Of a stretch of DNA of 20,612 nt, positions 7,741 through 15,540 are shown piece by piece. Under the pieces are notes generated by a model that did not search any database, was not told the DNA's origin, and was given only the letters and a program-made list of their open reading frames with translations. The translations under genes and the position numbers were made by a program. Within the stretch, counting starts at the first letter, position 1; the number at the start of each line of letters is the position of its first letter. Source of the DNA: UBA2883 sp050873965 (GTDB lineage Bacteria > Cyanobacteriota > Vampirovibrionia > Gastranaerophilales > Gastranaerophilaceae); contig JBNMJS010000027.1 of NCBI GenBank assembly GCA_050873965.1, positions 1 to 20,612 on the forward strand, read 5' to 3'.

Positions 7741-8919
7741 ATGAATTATAACGACGCAATAAAATTATTAACATCTCAAGGTAAATTTTATATAAACCTT
7801 GGTTTAGATAGAATGCAACAAATATTAGACTTGTTAGGAAATCCTCAAGAAAAATTAAAATGCATTCAAGTTGCTGGTACAAATGGCAAAGGTTCTGTTT
7901 GTACTATGTTAGATTCCATTCTTCGAACTGCCGGTTTCAAAACCGGATTATATACAAGTCCACATATATTTGAATATACAGAACGAATAAAAATAAATAG
8001 TACTGATATACCAAAACAAGATTTTGCAAATTACGTTGAACAAATAACGACTCTAGCAGATGAACATAATATTCATTTAACTGAATTTGAAATTTTAACA
8101 ACAATAGTGTTCAAATATTATGCTGATAACAATATTGATATTGCCATTATTGAAACAGGTCTTGGAGGACGTTTTGATGCAACTAATGTAATATCTTCAA
8201 ACATTTGTTCTGTTATAACACATATTGATTTAGACCATACAGATAGACTCGGTGATACAAAAGAAAAAATAGCTTTTGAAAAAGCCGGCATAATAAAAAA
8301 AGATTCAATTGTTATTACAAGTGAAGGTTATGAATCAATAAAAGATAAAGCCGATGAAATGGGTGCATTATTTGTTCTCGTACAACCATATATTCCACCA
8401 GAATATGCTGAAGCACTATCATTAAAAGGCACTCAACAATATGAAAATTTAGCCCTTGTACTTGCAGTATTAGAATTAAAATATAGAGATTTATCACCAG
8501 ATACAATTATACAAGGACTTAAAAACGTTAAAAATCCTTGCAGATTTCAATATATTAAAGATAAAAATATGATTGTTGATGGAGCACATAATCCAAACTG
8601 TTTCAAAGCCCTAAGAGAAAATTTAGATACATACTATCCAAATACACCAAAACAATATATATTTGGCTGTTTAAATACAAAAGACTATGAATCAATGATA
8701 AAATATATTGAACAAGATAATTGTCTAGATAAACTTTATTTTTATCATTTCAACAATCAAAACTCTTGTGATTATAAAACACTTTCTAAAGTATGTAGCA
8801 AGCCATCTATTGAACTCATATCAATCAATGATATAACTTTTTCACAAAATGTTTTAACTGTCGTTTGTGGTTCTTTTTATATGATAAATGAACTATTAAA
8901 TAAAAATGAAATAATCTAA
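7741..8919 (+). CDS. folC: Folylpolyglutamate synthase / dihydrofolate synthase
   Basis: FolC ligates glutamate to dihydropteroate (making dihydrofolate) and/or to reduced folates, using ATP in the cytosol. The Mur-ligase-type motifs are clear: P-loop AGTNGKGS (45-52), 'GLYTSPH' (69-75), 'ETGLGGRFDATN' (138-149), 'HIDLDHTDRLGDT' (161-173), 'AFEKAGIIK' (178-186) with the Lys181 that is carbamylated in the family, and the C-terminal-domain 'DGAHNPN' from residue 280. At 392 residues it is slightly shorter than the usual 420-430 but no motif is missing. Its ATG directly follows the TAG of the kinase gene with no base between, so it is expressed by coupling or read-through. It faces engB, stop to stop, two bases apart. 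Confidence 0.93.
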   Translation: MNYNDAIKLLTSQGKFYINLGLDRMQQILDLLGNPQEKLKCIQVAGTNGKGSVCTMLDSILRTAGFKTGLYTSPHIFEYTERIKINSTDIPKQDFANYVEQITTLADEHNIHLTEFEILTTIVFKYYADNNIDIAIIETGLGGRFDATNVISSNICSVITHIDLDHTDRLGDTKEKIAFEKAGIIKKDSIVITSEGYESIKDKADEMGALFVLVQPYIPPEYAEALSLKGTQQYENLALVLAVLELKYRDLSPDTIIQGLKNVKNPCRFQYIKDKNMIVDGAHNPNCFKALRENLDTYYPNTPKQYIFGCLNTKDYESMIKYIEQDNCLDKLYFYHFNNQNSCDYKTLSKVCSKPSIELISINDITFSQNVLTVVCGSFYMINELLNKNEII

Positions 8920-8921
8920 CA

Positions 8922-9509
8922 TTATTCTTCTTCAACTTGTTCTGTTAAAGAAAATAATGTTTCAAATATTTTCTCATTATAACGAGATTCAACAGCACTA
9001 AATGGCAAAACTATTCCACCAAATTGTTTTTTAATTTTTGATAATACATTTAATGTTTTAGATTTAGGAACATAATCAATCTTTGTTGCAATAGTTATAA
9101 TAGGTAAATCATGGGCAACAACCCATTCTCTCATTAGCATATCATTTTTTTGCAAATCATGTCTTGCATCAACTAACTGAATTAAAGAAGTAATTTGTTC
9201 TCTATTCAATAAATATTCTTCCAAATTACGTTGCCAACGTGCTTGAACGTCATGAGATACTTTTGCATAACCATATCCAGGTAAATCAGCAACTGTAAAC
9301 TTATCAGAAAAATTAAAGAAATTAATTAATCTTGTTTTCCCTGGTGTATTAGAAGTTTTAGCGAGTTTTCTATTATTTGATAAAGCATTTATAAAAGATG
9401 ATTTACCAACATTTGAACGACCTAACAAAGGGAACTCAGGCAACATATAATTTGGACATTGAGATAGCTTCTCTGCACTTATTAAAAATGTACCTGTTAA
9501 ATGTTTCAT
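8922..9509 (-). CDS. engB: Ribosome biogenesis GTP-binding protein YsxC/EngB
   Basis: This 195-residue small GTPase is needed for assembly of the 50S ribosomal subunit. The G motifs are complete: GRSNVGKS (30-37), the switch Thr in 'SNTPGKT' (53-59), DLPGYGYA (75-82), TKID (142-145) and the G5 SAVE (171-174). The DLPGYGYAKV and RSNVGKSS signatures are specific to the YihA/YsxC subfamily. The length is typical. Its ATG overlaps the stop of the upstream 92-residue gene (ATGA), so the two are translationally coupled. A short acidic tail ends the protein. Confidence 0.96.
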   Translation of the reverse strand: MKHLTGTFLISAEKLSQCPNYMLPEFPLLGRSNVGKSSFINALSNNRKLAKTSNTPGKTRLINFFNFSDKFTVADLPGYGYAKVSHDVQARWQRNLEEYLLNREQITSLIQLVDARHDLQKNDMLMREWVVAHDLPIITIATKIDYVPKSKTLNVLSKIKKQFGGIVLPFSAVESRYNEKIFETLFSLTEQVEEE

Positions 9510-9784
9510 TTCTTAATTTCCAATAAATTTTCTGATTTCAGTCCGTTCTTCTTATCAATTAACGCTTGTTTTTTAGCTACTCTATAAGTAACCATCTTTA
9601 ATAAATTATAAACTTTTTCATTATTAACAACAGTTATCTGAGCCTTGTTCTTCATTAAATCAACATTCATTGATTTTTTAGCAAACATGTTTTCAGCTTT
9701 TATATGAACAATACTCACCAATCCGTGTTTTAATATACTAATCGGACGTTTCAAGAATAATTCAAATGTTTCAAGAATGTTCAT
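9506..9784 (-). CDS. Unknown 92-residue basic protein, coupled to engB
   Basis: I do not recognise this protein. It has 92 residues, no signal peptide and no clear membrane helix. It is Lys-rich, with an amphipathic N-terminal part ('ETFELFLKRPISILKHG') and a C-terminal 'KKQALIDKKNGLKSEN'. That it is a real gene is supported by its position: it fills the space between the exported TPR gene (37 bases upstream) and engB, and overlaps engB by the classic ATGA. The ribosome site is weak (TTAGGT). A basic, cytoplasmic character and coupling to a ribosome assembly GTPase would fit an RNA- or ribosome-associated role, but this is a guess from context only. Confidence 0.65.
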   Translation of the reverse strand: MNILETFELFLKRPISILKHGLVSIVHIKAENMFAKKSMNVDLMKNKAQITVVNNEKVYNLLKMVTYRVAKKQALIDKKNGLKSENLLEIKK

Positions 9785-9821
9785 ATAATACCTAACAAAC
9801 GTAAAGATTAAAATTTGCTAA

Positions 9822-11846
9822 TTATTTATCAAATACCTTTGGTGCATAATCAATTGTTGAACCACTATGTCTATTTGATTTTTTATTAGATTTAACTTTA
9901 TCTTTTTTAGAAGTATTTTCCTTTTTAACCTTTTCAGATTTAACTTTTTGAGGTTTTACAGATGATGTATTGTTTACAGGAACAATATTTTCATCAACAC
10001 TAGGAACACTAACAGCCTTTTGTTGTTGTTTCAATTGTTTTGCTTTTAATTTTTCAGCTTGTTTATCAAGTTTTTTCTTCATATTATTCAAGCGTTTAGT
10101 ATATTTAGTAACAACTTTTGAATCATTTGATTTTGCTACTACAATTGAATAACAACTATATGCAGGAGCATATTTACGTTGTCTTTGATTTAAACGTCCC
10201 ATCAAAATATTTGCATCAACATTATATGGATCAGCTTTTAACGCCTTGTTTAAATATTCTCTTTCAAAGAACATACTATTTCTTCTTCTGAAATATCTAG
10301 CATTTTTAACTTGAGCATTAGCATAAGTTCTAGATTTGTTGATATATGCCAAGTTATTTTGTGCAATAACATTTGAAGAATCATATCTTAACAAATCACC
10401 TAAAACAACTGATGCCTCATCAAATTGTTTGTTAAATGTGAATATTTCACCTAAGAATAATTTATCATCTAAAGTTTTTGCAGCATTTATAGCAGAATCA
10501 TATTCAGCCATTGCAGACTTATAATTACCCAATGCTGTATAAGCATCACCTTTAACTAAGAAATCATCTAATGTACAACCTTGTTTTTGTACCAATGCAT
10601 TTAAGTTTTCGACAGAATCTGCTTGCTTGTTAATAAGTGATGATATTTTTGCTTTTGCTAAATATAATTCTAAATCATCAGGATTTGCCTTAATAGCACT
10701 ATCCAAATATTGATAAGCATCTAACAATTTTTTATCTGATGAAAAACTAGCTTTATTAGCAGCATTCATAGCCATTCCGTAGTATGCAGAAGCCATACCT
10801 TTAACTGCTTCAGATTTCAAATTAGTATTTAATTTTTCATAATAAGAAATTGCTTCAGAATATTTGCCTGTTTCTAGATACATATCAGCAATCTTTAATA
10901 AAGTTTGTTCTGAATATGGATTTATAGAAATAATTGTCTTATATGCATCAAGTGCTAAATCATAATCTTTTCTAGTTTCATAAATAGATGCCAAATTAGC
11001 ATAAGGTGCTAAATTTTCTGGGGTAATTTCAATCGCTTTTTTGTATGCAGAAATAGCAGCTGCCTCATTACCTTGTAATCTAAAAGCATCACCTCTTAAA
11101 TTATAAGCATAACTAGAATAACCTTGCCAAGCTAAGCATTTATTCAAATATGTTAAACATTTTGCATAATTACCAGCATTACATTCTAATTGTGCTAAAT
11201 GGTAATATGCTGATGCCGAATTTGGATTTACAGAAATTGCTTTTTTAAAGCAAGATTCAGCTTTAGAATTATTACCTTCAGCTAAATAAACTGTACCTAA
11301 ATTATCAATGGCAGTAGAATAATTAGGTGCTAATTTTAAAGCCTTTTCAATATGACTTTTTGCAGCATCAATATTACCTTGTTTTAATTCAACAACACCT
11401 AAAGCATTATATGACTTATAATTATTAGGATTTAACTGAATAGAATACTTAAATTCTCTTTCAGCAATATCTAACAATGAATCAACTTTTGTTCTATATG
11501 CCATATTAGAAGAAGTTATTCTTTTGTAAAATACAACACCTTGTGCGAAGTGTAAATCTGAGTTTTTCGGTATAATATTTTTTAATTTATCAATTTGATC
11601 TTGAGCCAACTCTAATTTTGTTTGCAATGCCCAAGATACAGCAGCCAAAGCCTGAACATCATAATTATTTTTATAAACATTCAAAGTTTGATAAATAACA
11701 TCGTCTGCTCCACGATAATTTGCCTTTTGAATAGAACTATTAATCTGTTCAATATTTTTGTTTAAATCGGCAGGGGCACTATAGGTAAATGTACTGTTTA
11801 AAGATAGTAACAGTACTAAGGTCGCCAACATCACTTTTTTATTCAT
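9822..11846 (-). CDS. Exported TPR-repeat protein
   Basis: This 674-residue protein has a signal peptide (MNKKVMLATLVLLLSLNSTF, cleavage probably near 'TYSAP') and a long series of tetratricopeptide repeats. The clearest run of six falls roughly between residues 125 and 340 (for example 'NALGVVELKQGNIDAAKSH' and 'NLGTVYLAEGNNSKAESCF'), with weaker repeats to about 590. The last 75 or so residues are Lys/Ser-rich and probably disordered. TPR arrays hold protein partners, and export places this one at the cell envelope; the partner is unknown. I use the ATG at 11846 because a GAGG lies nine bases upstream; an in-frame TTG at 11861 would put that GAGG inside the gene. The 92-residue gene and engB follow on the same strand. 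Confidence 0.88.
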   Translation of the reverse strand: MNKKVMLATLVLLLSLNSTFTYSAPADLNKNIEQINSSIQKANYRGADDVIYQTLNVYKNNYDVQALAAVSWALQTKLELAQDQIDKLKNIIPKNSDLHFAQGVVFYKRITSSNMAYRTKVDSLLDIAEREFKYSIQLNPNNYKSYNALGVVELKQGNIDAAKSHIEKALKLAPNYSTAIDNLGTVYLAEGNNSKAESCFKKAISVNPNSASAYYHLAQLECNAGNYAKCLTYLNKCLAWQGYSSYAYNLRGDAFRLQGNEAAAISAYKKAIEITPENLAPYANLASIYETRKDYDLALDAYKTIISINPYSEQTLLKIADMYLETGKYSEAISYYEKLNTNLKSEAVKGMASAYYGMAMNAANKASFSSDKKLLDAYQYLDSAIKANPDDLELYLAKAKISSLINKQADSVENLNALVQKQGCTLDDFLVKGDAYTALGNYKSAMAEYDSAINAAKTLDDKLFLGEIFTFNKQFDEASVVLGDLLRYDSSNVIAQNNLAYINKSRTYANAQVKNARYFRRRNSMFFEREYLNKALKADPYNVDANILMGRLNQRQRKYAPAYSCYSIVVAKSNDSKVVTKYTKRLNNMKKKLDKQAEKLKAKQLKQQQKAVSVPSVDENIVPVNNTSSVKPQKVKSEKVKKENTSKKDKVKSNKKSNRHSGSTIDYAPKVFDK

Positions 11847-11871
11847 AAATATATACCTCAATACTTTCTAC

Positions 11872-11880
11872 TTAATAGCA
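11872..11880 (-). promoter_or_regulatory. Extended -10 (TGCTATTAA) for the exported TPR gene
   Basis: On the minus strand TG-C-TATTAA ends 25 bases before the ATG at 11846, leaving room for a short leader carrying the GAGG ribosome site. The -35 region at 16-18 bp is poor, which an extended -10 can tolerate. It shares the roughly 90-base divergent gap with the start region of the xerC-like gene. Confidence 0.4.
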
Positions 11881-11896
11881 TACTTTATATTTATTG

Positions 11897-11902
11897 TATA
11901 AT
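11897..11902 (+). promoter_or_regulatory. -10 box TATAAT upstream of the xerC-like gene
   Basis: TATAAT, preceded by TTG, lies 36 bases before the ATG at 11939. A start about seven bases downstream would give a roughly 30-base leader that contains no Shine-Dalgarno. The -35 is weak. A second AT-rich hexamer (TTATAT, 11928-11933) sits five bases before the ATG, so a leaderless start cannot be excluded. Confidence 0.4.
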
Positions 11903-11938
11903 ATTACAAAACAAATTACAACATGGATTATATTTAAA

Positions 11939-12862
11939 ATGTCAATAAATACTACATTTGATGTATATTTAAAAAGTTTCATAGCATATTTGAGCGTAGA
12001 AAAAAATTTTTCTAAACACACTATAAATGCCTACAAATCAGACATAATTAGTTTCTTTATATGGGCAAACAAATTAAGTCCAGATAAAATAACTTTCAAT
12101 AAACTACGAGAATACTTACACTTTATCCAAAAATTTGATTACAAAAAATCAACAATTGCTAGAAAAATTGCAGCATTGAGAACATTTTTTAAATTCTTAT
12201 ACAAATCACAATTTATTCAATCAAATCCAGCAGAAAATTTAACTGCACCTAAAAAGCCAAAATCATTACCAAAATTTCTAACCGAAGATGAAATGTTAGC
12301 AATTTTAGACAATGTAAATATAAATACACCAGCAGGATTAAGAAACAAAGCAATTTTAGAACTCTTATGGGCAACTGGAATGCGTGTTTCAGAATTAAGT
12401 GGACTTAATTTTGAAGATTTAGAACTAGATGAAAACGAAATCACTGTATTTGGTAAAGGTGCAAAAGAACGTATTGTATTAGTTTCAGAAAGAGCAAAAA
12501 AATACTTATTACAATATATCAATATAGCACGTCCACTTGTCGCAAAAGATGCAAAAGTTGAAACAACAAATAAATCACCTGTGTTCATTAATAAAACAGG
12601 CTTTAGACTACAAAATAAAACCATAAGAAACACTATTAATGATATTGTTGATAAAATACAATTACCAAAACACGTAACACCACACGTATTCAGACATAGT
12701 TTTGCGACAAAAATGATTGAAAATGGAGCAGATTTGAGAGTTGTACAAGAACTGTTGGGACATTCAAGCATTTCAAATACTCAAATATACACTCATATTT
12801 CAACCCAACATCTTAAACAAGAATATAACAAGGCACACCCACACGCACACGAAGAAAAATAA
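11939..12862 (+). CDS. Site-specific tyrosine recombinase XerC/XerD type
   Basis: This 307-residue tyrosine recombinase has the full catalytic set: Arg149 in 'ATGMRVSELSGL', Lys173 in 'GKGAKERIV', His249-x-x-Arg252 in 'PHVFRHSFAT', His275 in 'LLGHSSISNTQIYTH' and the nucleophile Tyr284. An N-terminal SAM-like core-binding domain (about 5-95) precedes it. Length and motif wording match XerC/XerD, which resolve chromosome dimers at dif, rather than a phage integrase. I cannot say whether it is XerC, XerD or a single XerH-like enzyme. The ATG at 11939 gives the normal XerC N-terminus ('FDVYLKSFIAYLSVEKNFS'); an in-frame TTG at 11894 would overlap the promoter. No Shine-Dalgarno is seen. No integrated element or att repeat is visible around it. 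Confidence 0.92.
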   Translation: MSINTTFDVYLKSFIAYLSVEKNFSKHTINAYKSDIISFFIWANKLSPDKITFNKLREYLHFIQKFDYKKSTIARKIAALRTFFKFLYKSQFIQSNPAENLTAPKKPKSLPKFLTEDEMLAILDNVNINTPAGLRNKAILELLWATGMRVSELSGLNFEDLELDENEITVFGKGAKERIVLVSERAKKYLLQYINIARPLVAKDAKVETTNKSPVFINKTGFRLQNKTIRNTINDIVDKIQLPKHVTPHVFRHSFATKMIENGADLRVVQELLGHSSISNTQIYTHISTQHLKQEYNKAHPHAHEEK

Positions 12863-12880
12863 AAAATGATTTATAAATTT

Positions 12881-13663
12881 TTAGACCAAACCCATATATG
12901 ATGGTCTATTTGATTTAGGAGTTTTTAATGCATTAATTCTATTTTTAGCATAATCTGAATGAGTAGATTGTGGTCTTAATTTTAAAAATTTAGAGTAATA
13001 TCTTTTTGCTTCAGCGGTCTTTTTCAAATTATCAAAACATACGGCAAGTCCAAAATATGCTCTATAAAATCCAGCATCAACTTTTAAAATATCTAAAAAT
13101 ATTTTACTTGCCTCCAAATAACTACCTTGACATATCAATAACGCTGCTTTGTGACTATAAGCTTTTAAATATGTAGGATGTTGTTCAATCAATTTATCAT
13201 ATATTTTCATAGCCATATCTTGTTCATCAACAAGTTCGTGAGCCAATGCCAATTGTAATTGAACATCTAATTTTGTCTTATCCAACATTACTGATTTTTG
13301 AAAACATTGAATTGCTTTTTCTGGTTGAGATTTTAATAAATAGCAAATACCCATCTCATAATAAATTTCATAATTCTTATCATCAATTTTTGCTGATTTT
13401 TCAAGGTTTTTTATCGCTTTATCATAATCATTCAAAAACTTGTATGACATACCTAAACCAAGATATGATGCAGAATTATTTCTTTCAATCATCAAAGAAC
13501 GTAAATAACAAGACAAAGATTCTTTATATTGACCTGATTTTCTCAAAGAATCACCTCTAGAAACATATTTCATAGAGTTCATTTTTGTCATATTTACAAT
13601 ATTATCAAATTTAGTATTATCGACTACTGCAGAAACATAGCCATTAGTTTTATTATTTTCCAT
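12881..13663 (-). CDS. Cytoplasmic TPR-repeat protein (six repeats)
   Basis: This 260-residue protein has no signal peptide. After a roughly 30-residue N-terminal part, six consecutive 34-residue TPR units cover about residues 32-235 (for example 'YVSRGDSLRKSGQYKESL', 'YYEMGICYLLKSQPEKAI', 'YFGLAVCFDNLKKTAEAK'). A short polar tail ends the protein. It is nearly all TPR and so most likely a protein-binding adaptor; the partner is unknown. The start is well supported by a GGTGGAGAG site. A possible -10 (TAGAAT, minus strand, plus coordinates 13681-13686) lies just upstream. It is divergent from the exported paralogue pair and convergent with the xerC-like gene, 18 bases apart. Confidence 0.87.
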   Translation of the reverse strand: MENNKTNGYVSAVVDNTKFDNIVNMTKMNSMKYVSRGDSLRKSGQYKESLSCYLRSLMIERNNSASYLGLGMSYKFLNDYDKAIKNLEKSAKIDDKNYEIYYEMGICYLLKSQPEKAIQCFQKSVMLDKTKLDVQLQLALAHELVDEQDMAMKIYDKLIEQHPTYLKAYSHKAALLICQGSYLEASKIFLDILKVDAGFYRAYFGLAVCFDNLKKTAEAKRYYSKFLKLRPQSTHSDYAKNRINALKTPKSNRPSYMGLV

Positions 13664-13737
13664 CTCTCTCCACCTATTACATTCTATAATTTAAGGCATG
13701 GTTCGATAACGTTCATTTGGTGGATATTTATAGACCA

Positions 13738-13767
13738 TTGGATTAATATTTATGAGTATGATATAAA
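13738..13767 (+). promoter_or_regulatory. Promoter for the exported paralogue pair, leaderless spacing
   Basis: TTGGAT (13738-13743), an 18-base spacer and an extended -10 (TG at 13759-13760, TATAAA at 13762-13767) make a good promoter. The -10 ends six bases before the ATG at 13774 and there is no Shine-Dalgarno, so the mRNA should start at or next to the ATG. Confidence 0.6.
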
Positions 13768-13773
13768 AATAGT

Positions 13774-14586
13774 ATGAAAAGACTGGGGATATTAGCGTTA
13801 ATAATTGTTTTTGGAACACAAGTATTCGCCTCACAAGAGGTTACTTTAAATAATGTTCAAAAAGAAACATACAAACTAACCCCACAAAAGCAAAAAGTAA
13901 GTGGTTCATTGCTAATCAATGATTATAAAGTAATGGACGAACTAGTTAAATTGCAAAAAGAAAAAGATTTGGCCGACATAGAATTACTTTGGAAAGGTAC
14001 AATTGAAAATAACAAAGTTATTGAATTTGCATTAAAAAAACTTGCAACACCGGAAAGTCAAAGAAGAATTCATTCTTCACTTATGTCAAAAACATTATCA
14101 GCAATTGTATCAGGTGCATCACTTGTACCGAGTTTGGTTGGTTGTGACTACGCATTACAAACCGGAGCATACTCTGCTGGACGTTTAGCACAATCCTTAT
14201 TAAACAGAAAAAATACACCACAAGAAACGCCTTTAACAGATACCGAACTAATTGAATTAGCAGGACTTGTTGAAGATTTGCAAGATACAATCATCGCAAC
14301 ATATTATAACTATAAAAATTCTTTAGTTATGATAAAAGAAACTCGTGAAAGAATATTACTTTATGCTAAAAATTACGATAAAGCACAAAAAAACGGTGAT
14401 ATTCTTGATTTAACAATATCATCAACACTCTACGATAATATGATTATCCAAGAGTATGAAGAAGTTCAAAATGCAAAAAAATATCACGCAGAACTTCAAA
14501 GATTGGCTGGTAAAACAGCCGTTGATAAATTGACGTTATATCAATTTGATTTCAACTCAGCATTGTTTAAGGATAAATTAAAATGA
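13774..14586 (+). CDS. Exported protein of unknown function, first of a tandem paralogous pair
   Basis: This 270-residue protein has a signal peptide (residues 1-20, 'QVFAS' before the cut). I do not recognise a named domain. A mostly helical region with 'LADIELLWKG' at about 66-75, 'FALKKL' (85-90), 'HSSLMSKTLSAIVSG' (100-114) and a weakly hydrophobic stretch (about 107-145) is shared with the next gene in the same order. The C-terminal third is charged, helical and coiled-coil-like. The lack of a strong second membrane helix suggests a periplasmic or surface protein, possibly membrane-associated through the central stretch. It overlaps the next gene by ATGA, so both are made together and may act as a complex (inference). 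Confidence 0.8.
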   Translation: MKRLGILALIIVFGTQVFASQEVTLNNVQKETYKLTPQKQKVSGSLLINDYKVMDELVKLQKEKDLADIELLWKGTIENNKVIEFALKKLATPESQRRIHSSLMSKTLSAIVSGASLVPSLVGCDYALQTGAYSAGRLAQSLLNRKNTPQETPLTDTELIELAGLVEDLQDTIIATYYNYKNSLVMIKETRERILLYAKNYDKAQKNGDILDLTISSTLYDNMIIQEYEEVQNAKKYHAELQRLAGKTAVDKLTLYQFDFNSALFKDKLK

Positions 14587-15464
14587 AGAAATTTTTAACA
14601 CTATTAATTTTCTCAATTTTAATACAAGCACCTTCAATGGCACTAACTTACGAAGAATTAACTACCGTAAAAGAGCCATCATATCGACTTGGAACAACAG
14701 ATGAAATTGAAAACAAAATTGATATAAACCCAACAATTGAAGATACCAGAGCAATCTTATCAGAATCTAGCATTGACGATGCAAGCCTTACTTACGCAGA
14801 TTTAAGTATTAAAAGAATATCAAAAGAAATTTCACAAAATCTACAAATAGATTACGATGAAATTTTAGCAGATTTATCATTGTTATGGCAAGGTGCAGCA
14901 ACTAAAAGTGATACAATTAAATTCGCACTATACAAACTTTCAAATCCTAATGCTGATAAGCCTGACCATTCATCAGTAAAAAAAGTTTTATCAACAATTG
15001 CCAATATGTCAACCCTAATCGGTGCAGGAACAGGTAACCCTTTACTATCTTGTGCATCACTCATTGGTGGAAATACACTAGGCATATTGTCGCAAGATAA
15101 CAAATCACTCAACTACAAATATACAAAAGTTGATGACGCAGATATGATTATTTTAGTAAGAAAAATAGATAATCTTCAACAAAAAGTTGTTGGTATGTAT
15201 TACGATTATATGACAACTCGAGAATTGTATAATATGCGTTCAGAAATGGCAAAAAGAAGACATTTTAATTATAATCAAGCACAAAATAGTTCTAAAGAAA
15301 TAATTATTATTTCAGATGCTTATTATAGAGAAGCATTAGATATGCAAAGAAAAGCCAAAGGTACTTTTGCAGATAAGCGTGCTCAACTAGAACAACTTGT
15401 CGGCTCTGACACTTTCAAGCAATTTGAAGAAAACGTTAATGCAAGAGAACGTAATAATAAATAA
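14583..15464 (+). CDS. Exported protein of unknown function, second of a tandem paralogous pair
   Basis: This 293-residue protein has a signal peptide (residues 1-20, 'APSMA' before the cut) and an acidic N-terminal region of about 70 residues that is longer than in its neighbour. From about residue 95 it follows the preceding protein: 'LADLSLLWQG' (95-104), 'FALYKL' (114-119), 'HSSVKKVLSTIA' (129-140), then a Gly-rich weakly hydrophobic stretch and a charged helical C-terminus with 'YYDYMTTREL' against 'YYNYKNSLVM'. The central stretch differs most ('GAGTGNPLLSC'). It starts inside the end of the previous gene (ATGA), with AAGGA upstream as a ribosome site. A strong terminator follows. Function is unknown. 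Confidence 0.8.
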   Translation: MKKFLTLLIFSILIQAPSMALTYEELTTVKEPSYRLGTTDEIENKIDINPTIEDTRAILSESSIDDASLTYADLSIKRISKEISQNLQIDYDEILADLSLLWQGAATKSDTIKFALYKLSNPNADKPDHSSVKKVLSTIANMSTLIGAGTGNPLLSCASLIGGNTLGILSQDNKSLNYKYTKVDDADMIILVRKIDNLQQKVVGMYYDYMTTRELYNMRSEMAKRRHFNYNQAQNSSKEIIIISDAYYREALDMQRKAKGTFADKRAQLEQLVGSDTFKQFEENVNARERNNK

Positions 15465-15490
15465 ATAAATAAAAATATATACATAATAAA

Positions 15491-15518
15491 AAAACGGAAT
15501 GATAATCCATTCCGTTTT
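15491..15518. terminator. Bidirectional intrinsic terminator
   Basis: An 11-bp perfect stem (AAAACGGAATG at 15491-15501 pairing with 15508-15518) with a six-base loop is flanked by A-rich and T-rich runs on both sides. It lies between the convergent exported-pair operon and rplI, and can serve both strands. Confidence 0.9.
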
Positions 15519-15540
15519 TACTCTATAATAATTTTCTAAA

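Noticed and set aside
8922..11846. Tandem repeats suggested by recurring TPR coding units
   Set aside because: The repetition is at protein level only, as normal for TPR arrays; no DNA-level direct repeat or CRISPR-like spacing is present.
11847..11861. In-frame TTG start for the exported TPR gene
   Set aside because: It overlaps the GAGG ribosome site that serves the ATG at 11846, and it would place residues before a normal MNKK signal peptide.
11894..11938. In-frame TTG start 45 bases upstream for the xerC-like gene
   Set aside because: It would begin at the -10 TATAAT and add 15 residues not seen in XerC/XerD; the ATG at 11939 gives the normal N-terminus.
12217..12771. 184-codon open frame antisense to the xerC-like gene
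   Set aside because: It is a shadow of the catalytic domain coding sequence, with no ribosome site or domain.
11939..12862. Tyrosine recombinase as sign of an integrated phage or element
   Set aside because: It matches chromosomal XerC/XerD in length and motif wording; no tRNA, att repeats, phage genes or change of base composition is seen around it.
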